A stretch of DNA of 42,034 bases from an uncultured Desulfobacteraceae bacterium (GTDB taxonomy: Bacteria; Desulfobacterota; Desulfobacteria; Desulfobacterales; Desulfatirhabdiaceae), in NCBI GenBank assembly GCA_903839535.1, contig CAIMCT010000263.1, forward strand, positions 1 to 42,034, given 5' to 3'. The translations under genes were made by a program, and so were the position numbers. Position 1 is the first letter of the stretch. Every line of letters begins with the position of its first letter. The notes beneath the pieces are model-generated. The model was given only the letters and a program-made list of their open reading frames with translations. It had not been told where the DNA came from and made no database searches. Below, in pieces: positions 15,828 to 23,963 of the stretch.

Positions 15828-15878
15828 TATATTTTGGTATATCGGGCACCCTACATGATAAGTTCGTCCAAAGTCCAA

Positions 15879-16364
15879 TCACGTTGATAACAACGTATTT
15901 AAAAAACAATCGAATTTAGACAGGTCAGTTTTGACTTTGACATGAATGTCGTTGAATTTTTTTAATAAAAATCTTAGTTTGTCCCAATCATAGTCCAATT
16001 CAAAATAGTATCTTGAAAAATGTCGAAATTTTAGCAATTCCAGCAAGCCATGTTATACTGATTCACAGATAACTTTTGGCCTGATATCCTCAATTTCCAA
16101 CGTCATTTTTTCCAGCAGGGAACGATGCCATTGTTCTTTATCCAGATTATTTTCAAAAAATTTAGAAATACGAAGAAAAAGCGTTTCGATACAAGTATAA
16201 TAATTTGTAAGCGCCTGCGTGACGATCATTGCTTCATCAATACCATGTGTTATATTTAATTTTTGCTGTTGAAAATCTACAATATAATCCTCTATACGAG
16301 CCAGTACTGAAAGTGACTTATTGATTTCCGCACGTAAGGTTTGAATCTTTGTCTCAAGATTCAT
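15879..16364 (-). pseudogene. HEPN-domain partner of the MNT protein, interrupted by an in-frame TAA
   Basis: The frame from ATG 16364 stops at TAA 16053-16055 after 103 residues (ending IRPKVICESV). The same frame continues without shift for 57 more codons to TGA at 15879-15881. It reads HGLLELLKFRHFSRYYFELD and onward, which is the expected C-terminal half of this helical HEPN-like family. One base change of a Tyr codon to TAA would explain it. The C-terminal half carries the region of the RNase motif R-X4-6-H; here RHFSRY has Tyr at the last position. The gene overlaps the upstream MNT gene by 11 nt. Either the toxin half of the pair is dead or a truncated product is made. The window is AT-rich here, which suggests transfer. 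Confidence 0.7.
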
Positions 16365-16716
16365 AAATAATTTTCCCCTTTAATAAAATTAATTCTGCAA
16401 ATTCAGGTTCAATTTTTTCCAATTGAACGATATCCAGTGGAAATCGTGTCATTTCCATTGCATCCCCCAATAGCGCAAAGTATCTTGCCGCATCCGAAAT
16501 CCCTTCTATGGCGATATCAATATCAGAATTTTCATCAAACTGTTCAGAATGCAATAACGAGCCCCATTGAACAATTTTTTTAGGGGAATATCTGTTGATG
16601 ATCATCTGAACAATTGTACAAAAATCACTTGTAGCCGCATCAAAACGCTTAAGTCGAGCCTGTCTTTTTATTTCTTCACGCCTATACAAATTTTCTTTTA
16701 TTGTTTTTATATCCAA
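16354..16716 (-). CDS. MNT-type nucleotidyltransferase (MntA-like antitoxin)
   Basis: A 120-residue minimal nucleotidyltransferase domain. Residues 52-67 contain GS followed by SDIDIAIEG, the GS-x-DxD metal-binding motif, with D65 and D67. An N-terminal basic helix (about 8-25) precedes it. Proteins of this family pair with HEPN toxins, and in MntA/HepT systems they neutralise the toxin by adding AMP. It overlaps the following HEPN frame by 11 nt, as expected of such pairs. The partner is interrupted, so this may now be an orphan antitoxin. The domain is clear; the toxin-antitoxin role comes from the pairing. Confidence 0.8.
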   Translation of the reverse strand: MDIKTIKENLYRREEIKRQARLKRFDAATSDFCTIVQMIINRYSPKKIVQWGSLLHSEQFDENSDIDIAIEGISDAARYFALLGDAMEMTRFPLDIVQLEKIEPEFAELILLKGKIIYES

Positions 16717-16770
16717 CTTACAGACCTCATTAATTTATGAGCATTTCATGACATACCAATTAACATCATG

Positions 16771-17988
16771 TTAGCGGATAAGCTGGTTCATTTCAAAGAT
16801 CGGCAGGCAGATAGACAGCACAATAAACCCCACCATCACGCCCATAATCAGAATCATGAGCGGCTCCAGAAGCGAGGCCATTCGCATCAGCGCGGTCTCG
16901 ACTTCGTTTTCAAAAAGATCAGCCACTTTTTTCAGCAGATTTTCCAAAGCCCCGCTTTGCTCTCCAACCTGGATCATCTGAATAAACAGCGCAGGAAACT
17001 GACGGTCAGCATCCAACGACACTGCCAGTCCCTGACCCTGCCGGACCTTGTTTGCAGCCGCTTCAACAGCATCGGCAATGAGTACATTCCCTGCTATGTT
17101 TTTTACAATTTCAAGGGCGGAGAGCAGTGTAACCCCGTTTTCCAGAAGCAGCCCCAGCGTCCGTGCAATCCTTGCAGCAGAGAGCTTACGCAGAAAATCC
17201 CCCATGATGGGCAGCGACAGCAATGTTCTGTCAATGGTGTGACGGCCGGCTACCGTGTTTCGAACACGCTGAATAGTCAGGATAAAAAGAGCAATTGCGA
17301 TGGGAATGATCCACCACCAGAGTTTAAGCAGCTCGCTGATTCCAATCAGAATCCGTGTGGGCGCCGGCAGAACCTGTTTCATATCGGCAAATAATCCAGC
17401 GATCGTCGGAACGATATAGGTAATCAAAAACATTAGAATTCCAGCGCCGATAAGGGTCATAAAGACCGGATAAGTCATGGCGGATGTAACCCGCTGCGTT
17501 ACCTGCTGCTGTTTTTCAATCATCTCCGCCAGACGGTCCAGAACCAGTTCCATGGTTCCAGATGATTCTCCTGCCTGGATCATATTGATATAAAGAGGTG
17601 AAAACGTATTCGAAACCGCTGAAATAGCTTGTGAAAAACTGCTTCCGCCAACAATGGCATCCTTGATTCGGGTCAATTGATTTTTAAGCTGGGGAGATCG
17701 TGTCTGCGGAATTAAGGCATCCAAAGCAGCAACCAGGGGAAACCCTGCAGTCATGAGAGTCCCCAATTGCCGTGTCATTATAGCAATCTCTGCGTGTCTG
17801 ATGCGGCGAAATCGCTTGAAAAACAGGGTGGATTGTTGGGCGGAAAGGCTGACAGCTTCCTTGACAGCCACCGGGTAGTTACCGGCTGCGCGAAGCTTTT
17901 GCCTGGCTCCGGCCGGACTATCCGCATCGACAATACCCGATAGGGTGTCGCCCTTAACGTCCAGCGCCGTATATTCATAGACTGGCAT
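16771..17988 (-). CDS. GspF/PilC-family inner-membrane platform protein
   Basis: A 405-residue platform protein of a type II secretion or type IV pilus machine. MPVYEYTALDVKGDTLSGIV at the N-terminus is typical of GspF. Two T2SSF domains follow (about 70-190 and 275-395), with membrane helices near 170-195, 215-240 and 375-398. TRQLGTLMTAGFPLVAALDA and ARTLGLLLENGVTLLSALEI are the matching repeat halves. ATG 17988 was chosen as the conserved start; the open frame extends to 18120 but there overlaps the DUF433 gene. No GspE/PilB ATPase is adjacent. The nearest machine genes are pilMNOPQ (26.5-32.3 kb) on the same strand, with toxin-antitoxin and repeat DNA between them. Whether it serves that pilus or a separate secretion system is undecided. 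Confidence 0.88.
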   Translation of the reverse strand: MPVYEYTALDVKGDTLSGIVDADSPAGARQKLRAAGNYPVAVKEAVSLSAQQSTLFFKRFRRIRHAEIAIMTRQLGTLMTAGFPLVAALDALIPQTRSPQLKNQLTRIKDAIVGGSSFSQAISAVSNTFSPLYINMIQAGESSGTMELVLDRLAEMIEKQQQVTQRVTSAMTYPVFMTLIGAGILMFLITYIVPTIAGLFADMKQVLPAPTRILIGISELLKLWWWIIPIAIALFILTIQRVRNTVAGRHTIDRTLLSLPIMGDFLRKLSAARIARTLGLLLENGVTLLSALEIVKNIAGNVLIADAVEAAANKVRQGQGLAVSLDADRQFPALFIQMIQVGEQSGALENLLKKVADLFENEVETALMRMASLLEPLMILIMGVMVGFIVLSICLPIFEMNQLIR

Positions 17989-18214
17989 GATGAGTAAGGA
18001 ATACCCGATTCGCCAATTGTAAAGCTTCCGCAATCGCCTCTTTGGAAATACTGTTATGCCATCCTTCGATAATGCTTTCCCACGCCAGTCCTTCGGCGAC
18101 CTGATCAAGCACATCGGCAACCATTACGCGTGTCCCACGAAAGGTCGGCTTGCCGTGACATATCTTAGGGTCTGCAACAATATAACGTCCTATAATCTGA
18201 GATTCCATTTTCAT
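17975..18214 (-). CDS. DUF433 protein (VapB-like antitoxin family)
   Basis: A complete 79-residue DUF433 protein: GRYIVADPKICHGKPTFRGT, then VMVADVLDQVAEG and W-SIIEGW are the family's signature segments around a winged-helix-like DNA-binding core. Members are usually antitoxins of a PIN-like (DUF5615) toxin encoded directly downstream. No such toxin is present: its 3' end overlaps the start of the gspF-like gene by 14 nt instead. It may be an orphan antitoxin that has become coupled to gspF, possibly acting on its expression. ATG 18214 or the ATG two codons later could be the start. Confidence 0.8.
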   Translation of the reverse strand: MKMESQIIGRYIVADPKICHGKPTFRGTRVMVADVLDQVAEGLAWESIIEGWHNSISKEAIAEALQLANRVFLTHHASL

Positions 18215-18279
18215 AACTCATCAATCATTTTTTCAATATACTCAAATCTATGGTGATTTCCGACAAAGAGATTACACTT

Positions 18280-18448
18280 GATGTTCAAGTTTTTTGAATT
18301 TGACTGAATATATTGGCTTTTTTAAAATCACCATTTTTTATTCAATCAATAAATTCAACAGGTTAATTTTTCGAAACCCGAACAGAATGATTTTTTATTA
18401 AATTTTAACCTACTGAAATTAAAACATTTAAAAAAAAACTTGAACATC
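18280..18448. repeat. MITE-like element with 16-bp terminal inverted repeats
   Basis: GATGTTCAAGTTTTTT (18280-18295) is the exact complement of AAAAAACTTGAACATC (18433-18448). An internal pair AGGTTAA (18360-18366) and TTAACCT (18405-18411) gives further symmetry. The 169-bp AT-rich element has no coding capacity. Confidence 0.5.
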
Positions 18449-18472
18449 GAGTTATATAAAGTAATCGGGCTC

Positions 18473-18537
18473 GCCCAACCAAACGGATAAGATTGTGGTT
18501 CGCTTCGCTCTCACAATCTATCCTTATTCGTTAGGAG
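18473..18537. other. Integron attC-like site
   Basis: GCCCAAC (18473-18479) fits the RYYYAAC core, and GTTAGGAG (18530-18537) resembles the GTTRRRY core. Between them lie imperfect inverted repeats: ACGGATAA...GATTGTG pairs with CACAATC...TTATTCG around a TTCGCTTCGCT loop, like the folded bottom strand of attC sites. No integrase gene is in the window. The second core lacks the final pyrimidine, so this is tentative. Confidence 0.35.
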
Positions 18538-18542
18538 TTTTA

Positions 18543-18917
18543 TCATAGTCCCGCCGATTTTGAACGGTCAGAGCGTTTCCGGGATTCGGAATTCAGGGTT
18601 TTCACTCGCATGGCAACCGCATCAATAAAACGCTTATCGGCAAGAAGTGTCTCGGCACATGGCAATACGGATGAGAAATCAGATTGCCCATGACAGTTCT
18701 GAATATCGGTGTCCGCTCCCACGGATATGCTGATTTTTACCGGAGCCGGAATCTGAGCGGATACAAGACCATGGCGCCTCAGAAAACCGCCCCGTCTAAA
18801 TTTATGCTGTCCCGGCAGAAGTACTTCGTCAGTCTCAAGACCGCATGCTATATCACTCCGATATTCTTCATCCGTAACATCGACAACAATATGTTCCGAC
18901 TTATTCTTTCTGTTCAT
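18543..18917 (-). CDS. Putative antitoxin paired with BrnT
   Basis: A 124-residue protein encoded directly after the BrnT-like toxin and overlapping it by 17 nt. The first half, with LLPGQHKFRRGGFLRRHGL, resembles small proteins found next to BrnT toxins. VKISISVGADTDI would be the start of a ribbon-helix-helix segment. The remaining tail (CHGQSDFSSVLPCAETLL and on) is not like the usual C-terminus, and I found no simple frameshift that restores one. Its role as antitoxin comes from position. The attC-like site begins within a few bases of its stop, so the pair could be a mobile cassette in reverse orientation. Confidence 0.6.
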   Translation of the reverse strand: MNRKNKSEHIVVDVTDEEYRSDIACGLETDEVLLPGQHKFRRGGFLRRHGLVSAQIPAPVKISISVGADTDIQNCHGQSDFSSVLPCAETLLADKRFIDAVAMRVKTLNSESRKRSDRSKSAGL

Positions 18918-19176
18918 AAATCCTCCGGTGCTTCTTTTCCGCTTTGCGTGCCGAAACGATCCGAATCAAGCTGTCTTCGGGTTCTGTGTACACAACAAAC
19001 AGCAGCCGGCGACCCGATAATCCGATAAGATTGTATCTCCGCTCGCAGATCGAATGTTCCGGATCGTAGTCGTCAACCGCATCGGAGTCAAAGAAAGCCG
19101 CTACCGCTTCCTCAAAACTTACCATGTGCCGCTTCAGATTGATTTCAGATTTGCCAGTGTCCCATTCAAATCGCAT
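18901..19176 (-). CDS. brnT: BrnT-family ribonuclease toxin
   Basis: A complete 91-residue BrnT-like toxin. MRFEWDTGKSEINLKRHMVSF at the start is the family signature (FEWD-x2-K-x3-N-x2-K/R-H-x-VSFEEA). The C-terminus has the conserved RIVSARKAEKKHRRIYE, which supplies the basic catalytic residues. BrnT is a RelE-fold RNase that cuts mRNA to halt growth. The toxin comes first in the pair, as in known brnTA operons. The pair lies between the large Ig-like protein gene and a MITE-like element, in a block of toxin-antitoxin genes. Confidence 0.88.
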   Translation of the reverse strand: MRFEWDTGKSEINLKRHMVSFEEAVAAFFDSDAVDDYDPEHSICERRYNLIGLSGRRLLFVVYTEPEDSLIRIVSARKAEKKHRRIYEQKE

Positions 19177-19354
19177 GGCTGATACTATATTATCGGCAGC
19201 CTTATTTCAACCGATATTTTTTTAGACTTTGGACAAAAATAGCCTGTACCCTCCAGAAAACCCTTCTGGGTCTGGATTTTGCCACAATCATGCTTATACC
19301 TCTTGTCCGATGTGTTTTTTATTGGAAATCACCATTACTCAAAACCTCTACCAT

Positions 19355-22300
19355 TTAGTTTGCCCAAACCCCACTAAGCATAAACCAGATCAGCCCATCT
19401 GCCGTAGGCACATAAATTAAGTCAGCCCGATAAGATACGCCGTCGAAGATTAATAACGGGATATGCAGTACATAATTGCCATCAATCAGGGACAGGATTG
19501 ACAGGTTGCAGCATCTGTAGTCATCAAGGCTTGTCAGCTCTCCGTAGTTTGTCAGTTTGAACATCAGACTTGTGGCTGGAATCGGATCATACTGAAAATC
19601 AACCCATAAGTAGGATGTCGTATCAACAATCGGAACATGCAAACGATAAGCCGAATCTTTCTGGGACATGGTTGCTGAGTTCACCGATTGATCTCTGTCA
19701 ATGCAGGGAAAATAGAAGTCGTTGAAAACTCTCATGTAGTATGGATTTGACAGGTATATGTCACCGGTTCCCCCCAGCCTGGGACAATACACGACAACAT
19801 AATAGGCGCCTTGCGGAACAACAACTCCGGTTTCCCATATTCCGTTATCAAAGGTGCAATCAACATTGTGATAGGACATCAATACATTGTTGTCCGAATC
19901 CCGTATATCCACCTTCCAGGTCCCAACGGTCGTAGTGCCCGAATCACACTTTGCGTCTGCGGGTGCGGCTGTTGTGATGAAATTGATTCCGATCCGGCTG
20001 GGCCCTGCTATAGTAAACGTGTACCAGTCTTCCTCATAGGGTGAAGAAAGCTGACCTAAAAACACGTTGCGAAAACAGATTTCATCAGCCTGCAACATGT
20101 CGTTATTGGGCTCTGTCTCGTATTCAAGCCGAACTATATCCACCGTAATGGACTGCATGATGTTGCCTGATGAGCAGGTTATCCTGGCGGCTCCTGTAAT
20201 ATCAATGGTGCTTGCCGATCTCAGGTACACAGTAAGTGTTCCCTTAGCATCCGGCGTTGCAGTCAGATAAGTTGTTTTTCCATTTTCGAACAACCCCAAC
20301 GACGTGGTAGTAAATTTCACCACAGTACCCGCTGCAACAGGCTGCGCAGCACTATCCAATGTGACAGCAGTAATGGCCGTATAGCTGTATCCATCTGCAG
20401 GTATCCACTTATGAGCTGCGCTAAGGGAGATGAATGCTGGCGGGCCCACCCCTGTCCCTGTAAAATTCACATAAACATATCTGTTGATTCCACCGGCGCT
20501 GACATTGATTTCAGCCGTCCCCGCAGCTCCACCTGAATACACATACGCAACCGCAACGCCCGAAGGATTTGTATATCCAATTTCGGGTTTCTGTTTACTC
20601 GAAAAAAACCCCAGATTTGTCGCAAAACTAACCAAAACTCCGCTGGAAACCGGTTGGCCATTAGCTGTATATAACGTGGCTGTTATTGTTGAAGTTAACG
20701 TCGAATCGGATGCCGGAAAAGACAATGGCGATGCAGTCAGAGTTATGGATGCAACTTGAGTCGATACCGATCCGATAGTGATTGTCGTAGCCTGCGTAAC
20801 ACCGCCCGACTCACAAGTAATCACTGCGGTTCCAGGTGTTGTTCCGGCTATCAATGAAACAACAACCGCACCGGAACTACCAACGGAGTTTGCCGTAGTC
20901 ACAGTGATGGTATTTGATCCATTGGAAAAATGACCCAAACCCTGTGTTGTCGTAAACGTGACCGCTATATTAGACTGGGTAATCGGAGTACCCGTTATAT
21001 CCTTTAATAATGCTGTAATGGTTGAAGAACTGATTCCGTCTGCCGGAAGCGAGGTCGGGCTTGCTGAAAGCGTTATGGAGGCAACTTGTGCCGATGAACC
21101 GATCGTAATGTTTGCAGTTTGCGTCACTCCCCCGGATTCACACTTGATAAATGCAATTCCAGATGTTGTTCCGGCTATAAGCGACACAACCACTTTACCC
21201 GGAACAGCCGTTGTACTCTGCGATGTCACGGTGATGGTTTGCAAATTATTCGAAAAATGGCCCAGCGTCGTTGTAAATGTAACCGGAATATTAGACAGAT
21301 TGATAAGGTTGCCTGACGTGTCTAAAAGTTGCGCAGTTAAGGTTGAAGAACTGGCGCCATCTGCTGGAAGTGAGGTCGGACTTGCTGACAGTGTGATAGA
21401 AGCAACTTGTCCAGATGTGCCGATCGTAACGTTTGTAGTTTGCGTCACTCCCTCGGATTCACACTTGATAAGTGCAATTCCAGATGTTGTTCCGGCTATC
21501 AATGAAACAACAACCGCGCCTGGACTACCGCCGGAGTTTGCCGTAGTCACAGTGACGGTATTTGATCCATTGGAAAAATGACCCAAACCCTGTGTTGTCG
21601 TAAATGTAACTGATATATCAGACTGGGTAACCGGACTACCCGTTATATCCTTTAATAATGCTGTAATGGTTGAAGAACTGATTCCGTCTGACGGAAGCGT
21701 GGTCGGACTTGCTGAAAGCGTTATGGAGGCAACTTGTGCCGATGAACCGATCGTAACGTTTGTAGTTTGCGTCACTCCCCCGGATTCACACTTGATAAGT
21801 GCAATTCCGGGTGTTGTTCCGGCTATAAGCGACACAACCACCTTACCAGGAACAGCCGTTGTACTCTGCGATGTCACGGTGATGGTTTGCTTATTATTCG
21901 AAAAATGGCCCAGCTTCGTTGTAAACGTAACTGGAACATTAGACAGATTGATAAGGTTGCCAGATGTGTCTAAAAGTTCCGCTGTTATGGTTGATGAACT
22001 GTCACCTACTGGAAGTGAGGTCGGACTTGCTGACAGTTTGATGGAAGCAACCTGTCCAGATGTACCAATCGTCACAACCGTGGATTGTGTCACATTCCCG
22101 GATTCACATACAATGGTGGCAATTCCAGAGCTTCTGTCATCTATCGTTTGTCCTGCTATAAGTGACACAAGCACCTTTCCCGATACTCCGAAAGTACCCA
22201 TCGTTGCTACAGTGATGGTTTGGAGTCCATTGGAAAAACGGCCTATCGGTGGTTTGCCTTCTATCGGTTTAATTGTAAATTTAACTAAAATATTATCTTT

Positions 22301-23752
22301 AATCAGCAGATTACCCGATATATCCAGTAAAGTGGCTGTAAGGGTTGATGAACTGACACCGTCTGCCGGAAGCGAAGTCGGATTTGCTGACAGTGTGATA
22401 GATGCAACATCTGCCGATGAACCGATCGTAACATTCGTAGATTGTGTCACTCCCCCTGATTCACAAACAACGAGCGCAACTCCAGGTGTTTTTTCGGCTA
22501 TAAGTGACACAACCACTTTGCCAAACCAAGTCATCTTGGTTAATACAGTGATGGTTTTGGATCCACTCGAAAAATGACCCAAGTTCGTCGTAAACGTAAC
22601 TGGAACACTATCTTCATTCAACCAAGCGCCAGATACATCCAGTACTGTTGCTGTAATGGTCGATGAACTGACCCCATCTGCTGGAATTGATCCTGGGTTT
22701 GCTGCAAGTGTTATTGATGCAATAGGTAACGTGCCTATGCTGACAGATACCGATTGTGTAAGACCGCCTGATGAACAGACAACTTCAGCCAGGCCAGATG
22801 TAGTTCCTGCAATTAGTGAAACTGTTACAACTCCGGTAGAATCAATTGTTCCCATAGTAATGGTTTGCTGACCATTACTGAAAGTTCCCAACTGTGTTGA
22901 AAATGTAACGCTTGTACCCGTAGAAACCGGAATACCTGCAGAATTATTTACAACAGCTTTTATTGCTGAAGAACTATGTCCATCTGCGGGGAGCGATGTC
23001 GGACTTGCAGTAAGCACTATTGAGCCTACCCCCATCGCAACAGTTACAGTCTGGGTCATCTCGCTTGATGTACATGTGACTTCAGCAATTCCGGGATCTG
23101 TCGCTGCAATCAAGGAAACAGAAACAGTACCTTCCGCGTTGCTCACTTGAACAGTAATAGTTCTTGCTGGAGAATCTTTTCCATTGGAAAGAAGACCCTT
23201 TGTTGTGGTAAAGGTAACAGGCGTACCAACAGCCACTGGAATTCCACCAGTATTTATAACTGTTGCCTCAATTCCCGAAGAACTCTTGCCATCCGATGGA
23301 ATCCATGGCGGTATTGCAGTCAATTTAATTGAACCGGTTGCGTCAAACGAAACAGTAACATATTGTGTAACGCCATTCGAAGTGCAGGAGATCATAGCGA
23401 TACCGGAAGTTTTTTCTGACATTAAAGATACGACTATTTTAGAACAGGGGGGAACTTGATTCTCAGCCTTGACTGTCTCAGTTATGGCTTTTTGTAAGAT
23501 AAATGTCGTAGGATCCCTGAAAGTACCCAAAGTAGTAGTAAACGTTGCTTTGGTATCAATATCAACCGGAAAATTAGCATTGTCACTTAGGCATGCTGTA
23601 ATCGCAATTGAGCTTACCCCATCTGCAGGAACGGATAGCCGGCTGGCTGATAACGTTATGGCAGCCGTAGGCCCTGCATAAATTGTCTTGATCCCACAGG
23701 CAATACTGAAAAGGATGGCCAATACAGAAATGATTACGGATTTTGTCTTCAT
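19355..23752 (-). CDS. Large exported protein with eleven Big_1 (invasin-type Ig-like) domains and C-terminal PPC-like domain
   Basis: A 1465-residue protein. Residues 1-26 form a signal peptide (cleavage likely after IYA). Eleven repeats of about 105 residues follow. Each opens with a version of SITLSASPTSLPADG, contains VTFTTTLGHFSNG near the middle, and ends with GIALIKCESGGVTQTTNVTI. This is the Big_1 bacterial Ig-like fold of intimin/invasin adhesins. Around 1170 the sequence EYETEPNNDMLQADE with a later DWYTFTI marks a PPC-like beta domain, followed by about 130 unassigned residues. There is no autotransporter barrel, LPXTG or C-terminal anchor, so the protein is probably released or surface-held by partners. 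Domains 6-7 and 8-9 are a recent 648-bp duplication. The gene is downstream of pilMNOPQ on the same strand. A pilus-associated adhesin role is a reasonable inference only. GGGGGTGA precedes ATG 23752. Confidence 0.85.
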   Translation of the reverse strand: MKTKSVIISVLAILFSIACGIKTIYAGPTAAITLSASRLSVPADGVSSIAITACLSDNANFPVDIDTKATFTTTLGTFRDPTTFILQKAITETVKAENQVPPCSKIVVSLMSEKTSGIAMISCTSNGVTQYVTVSFDATGSIKLTAIPPWIPSDGKSSSGIEATVINTGGIPVAVGTPVTFTTTKGLLSNGKDSPARTITVQVSNAEGTVSVSLIAATDPGIAEVTCTSSEMTQTVTVAMGVGSIVLTASPTSLPADGHSSSAIKAVVNNSAGIPVSTGTSVTFSTQLGTFSNGQQTITMGTIDSTGVVTVSLIAGTTSGLAEVVCSSGGLTQSVSVSIGTLPIASITLAANPGSIPADGVSSSTITATVLDVSGAWLNEDSVPVTFTTNLGHFSSGSKTITVLTKMTWFGKVVVSLIAEKTPGVALVVCESGGVTQSTNVTIGSSADVASITLSANPTSLPADGVSSSTLTATLLDISGNLLIKDNILVKFTIKPIEGKPPIGRFSNGLQTITVATMGTFGVSGKVLVSLIAGQTIDDRSSGIATIVCESGNVTQSTVVTIGTSGQVASIKLSASPTSLPVGDSSSTITAELLDTSGNLINLSNVPVTFTTKLGHFSNNKQTITVTSQSTTAVPGKVVVSLIAGTTPGIALIKCESGGVTQTTNVTIGSSAQVASITLSASPTTLPSDGISSSTITALLKDITGSPVTQSDISVTFTTTQGLGHFSNGSNTVTVTTANSGGSPGAVVVSLIAGTTSGIALIKCESEGVTQTTNVTIGTSGQVASITLSASPTSLPADGASSSTLTAQLLDTSGNLINLSNIPVTFTTTLGHFSNNLQTITVTSQSTTAVPGKVVVSLIAGTTSGIAFIKCESGGVTQTANITIGSSAQVASITLSASPTSLPADGISSSTITALLKDITGTPITQSNIAVTFTTTQGLGHFSNGSNTITVTTANSVGSSGAVVVSLIAGTTPGTAVITCESGGVTQATTITIGSVSTQVASITLTASPLSFPASDSTLTSTITATLYTANGQPVSSGVLVSFATNLGFFSSKQKPEIGYTNPSGVAVAYVYSGGAAGTAEINVSAGGINRYVYVNFTGTGVGPPAFISLSAAHKWIPADGYSYTAITAVTLDSAAQPVAAGTVVKFTTTSLGLFENGKTTYLTATPDAKGTLTVYLRSASTIDITGAARITCSSGNIMQSITVDIVRLEYETEPNNDMLQADEICFRNVFLGQLSSPYEEDWYTFTIAGPSRIGINFITTAAPADAKCDSGTTTVGTWKVDIRDSDNNVLMSYHNVDCTFDNGIWETGVVVPQGAYYVVVYCPRLGGTGDIYLSNPYYMRVFNDFYFPCIDRDQSVNSATMSQKDSAYRLHVPIVDTTSYLWVDFQYDPIPATSLMFKLTNYGELTSLDDYRCCNLSILSLIDGNYVLHIPLLIFDGVSYRADLIYVPTADGLIWFMLSGVWAN
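20880..22000. repeat. 648-bp tandem duplication inside the Big_1 gene
   Basis: The sequence around 20890-20970 recurs at 21538-21618, exactly 648 bp (216 codons) later, with few changes, for example the CATTGGAAAAATGACCCAAA stretch. The neighbouring Big_1 domains repeat with the same offset (around 21119 and 21767). The unit equals two Big_1 domains. The limits given are approximate. Confidence 0.75.
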
Positions 23753-23963
23753 CGTTCACCCCCAGGATTTATGAAAAAATCGCATGTCCGGTTATTCTAT
23801 CCATTTTATATGTAGTCATGGTACGACCGTCAGGGAATTCCCCGATAACGCAGTGCATCTACATATTAACTACATATTCATCAGCTACATTGTTATCACT
23901 CAACCCGATCATCAATTGAGTCGAACATTGACCATTGTTTATTGCCTGATGATGACCGACACC

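Larger units (their letters stand above)
15412..15878. other. Repeat-filled intergenic stretch
   Basis: No gene is supported here. It contains a right-hand part of the dispersed element (15421-15492), a 28-bp palindromic REP-type sequence (15567-15594) and a complete copy of the dispersed element (15721-15827). Open frames at 15536-15858 read through these repeats. Confidence 0.6.

Noticed and set aside
15536-15858. Short plus-strand frames after the FtsB-like gene
   Set aside because: They read through the REP palindrome and the dispersed element, with no ribosome-binding site or conserved protein sequence.
16053-16055. The in-frame TAA in the HEPN gene as a recoded codon
   Set aside because: TAA is not known to be recoded in such bacteria and no recoding signal is seen, so a nonsense mutation is the simpler explanation.
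21666-22577. A 303-codon open frame on the plus strand opposite the Big_1 gene (also 20958-21581)
   Set aside because: It is the antisense shadow of the repeated Ig-like domains, has no ribosome-binding site, and repeats with the same period as the true gene.
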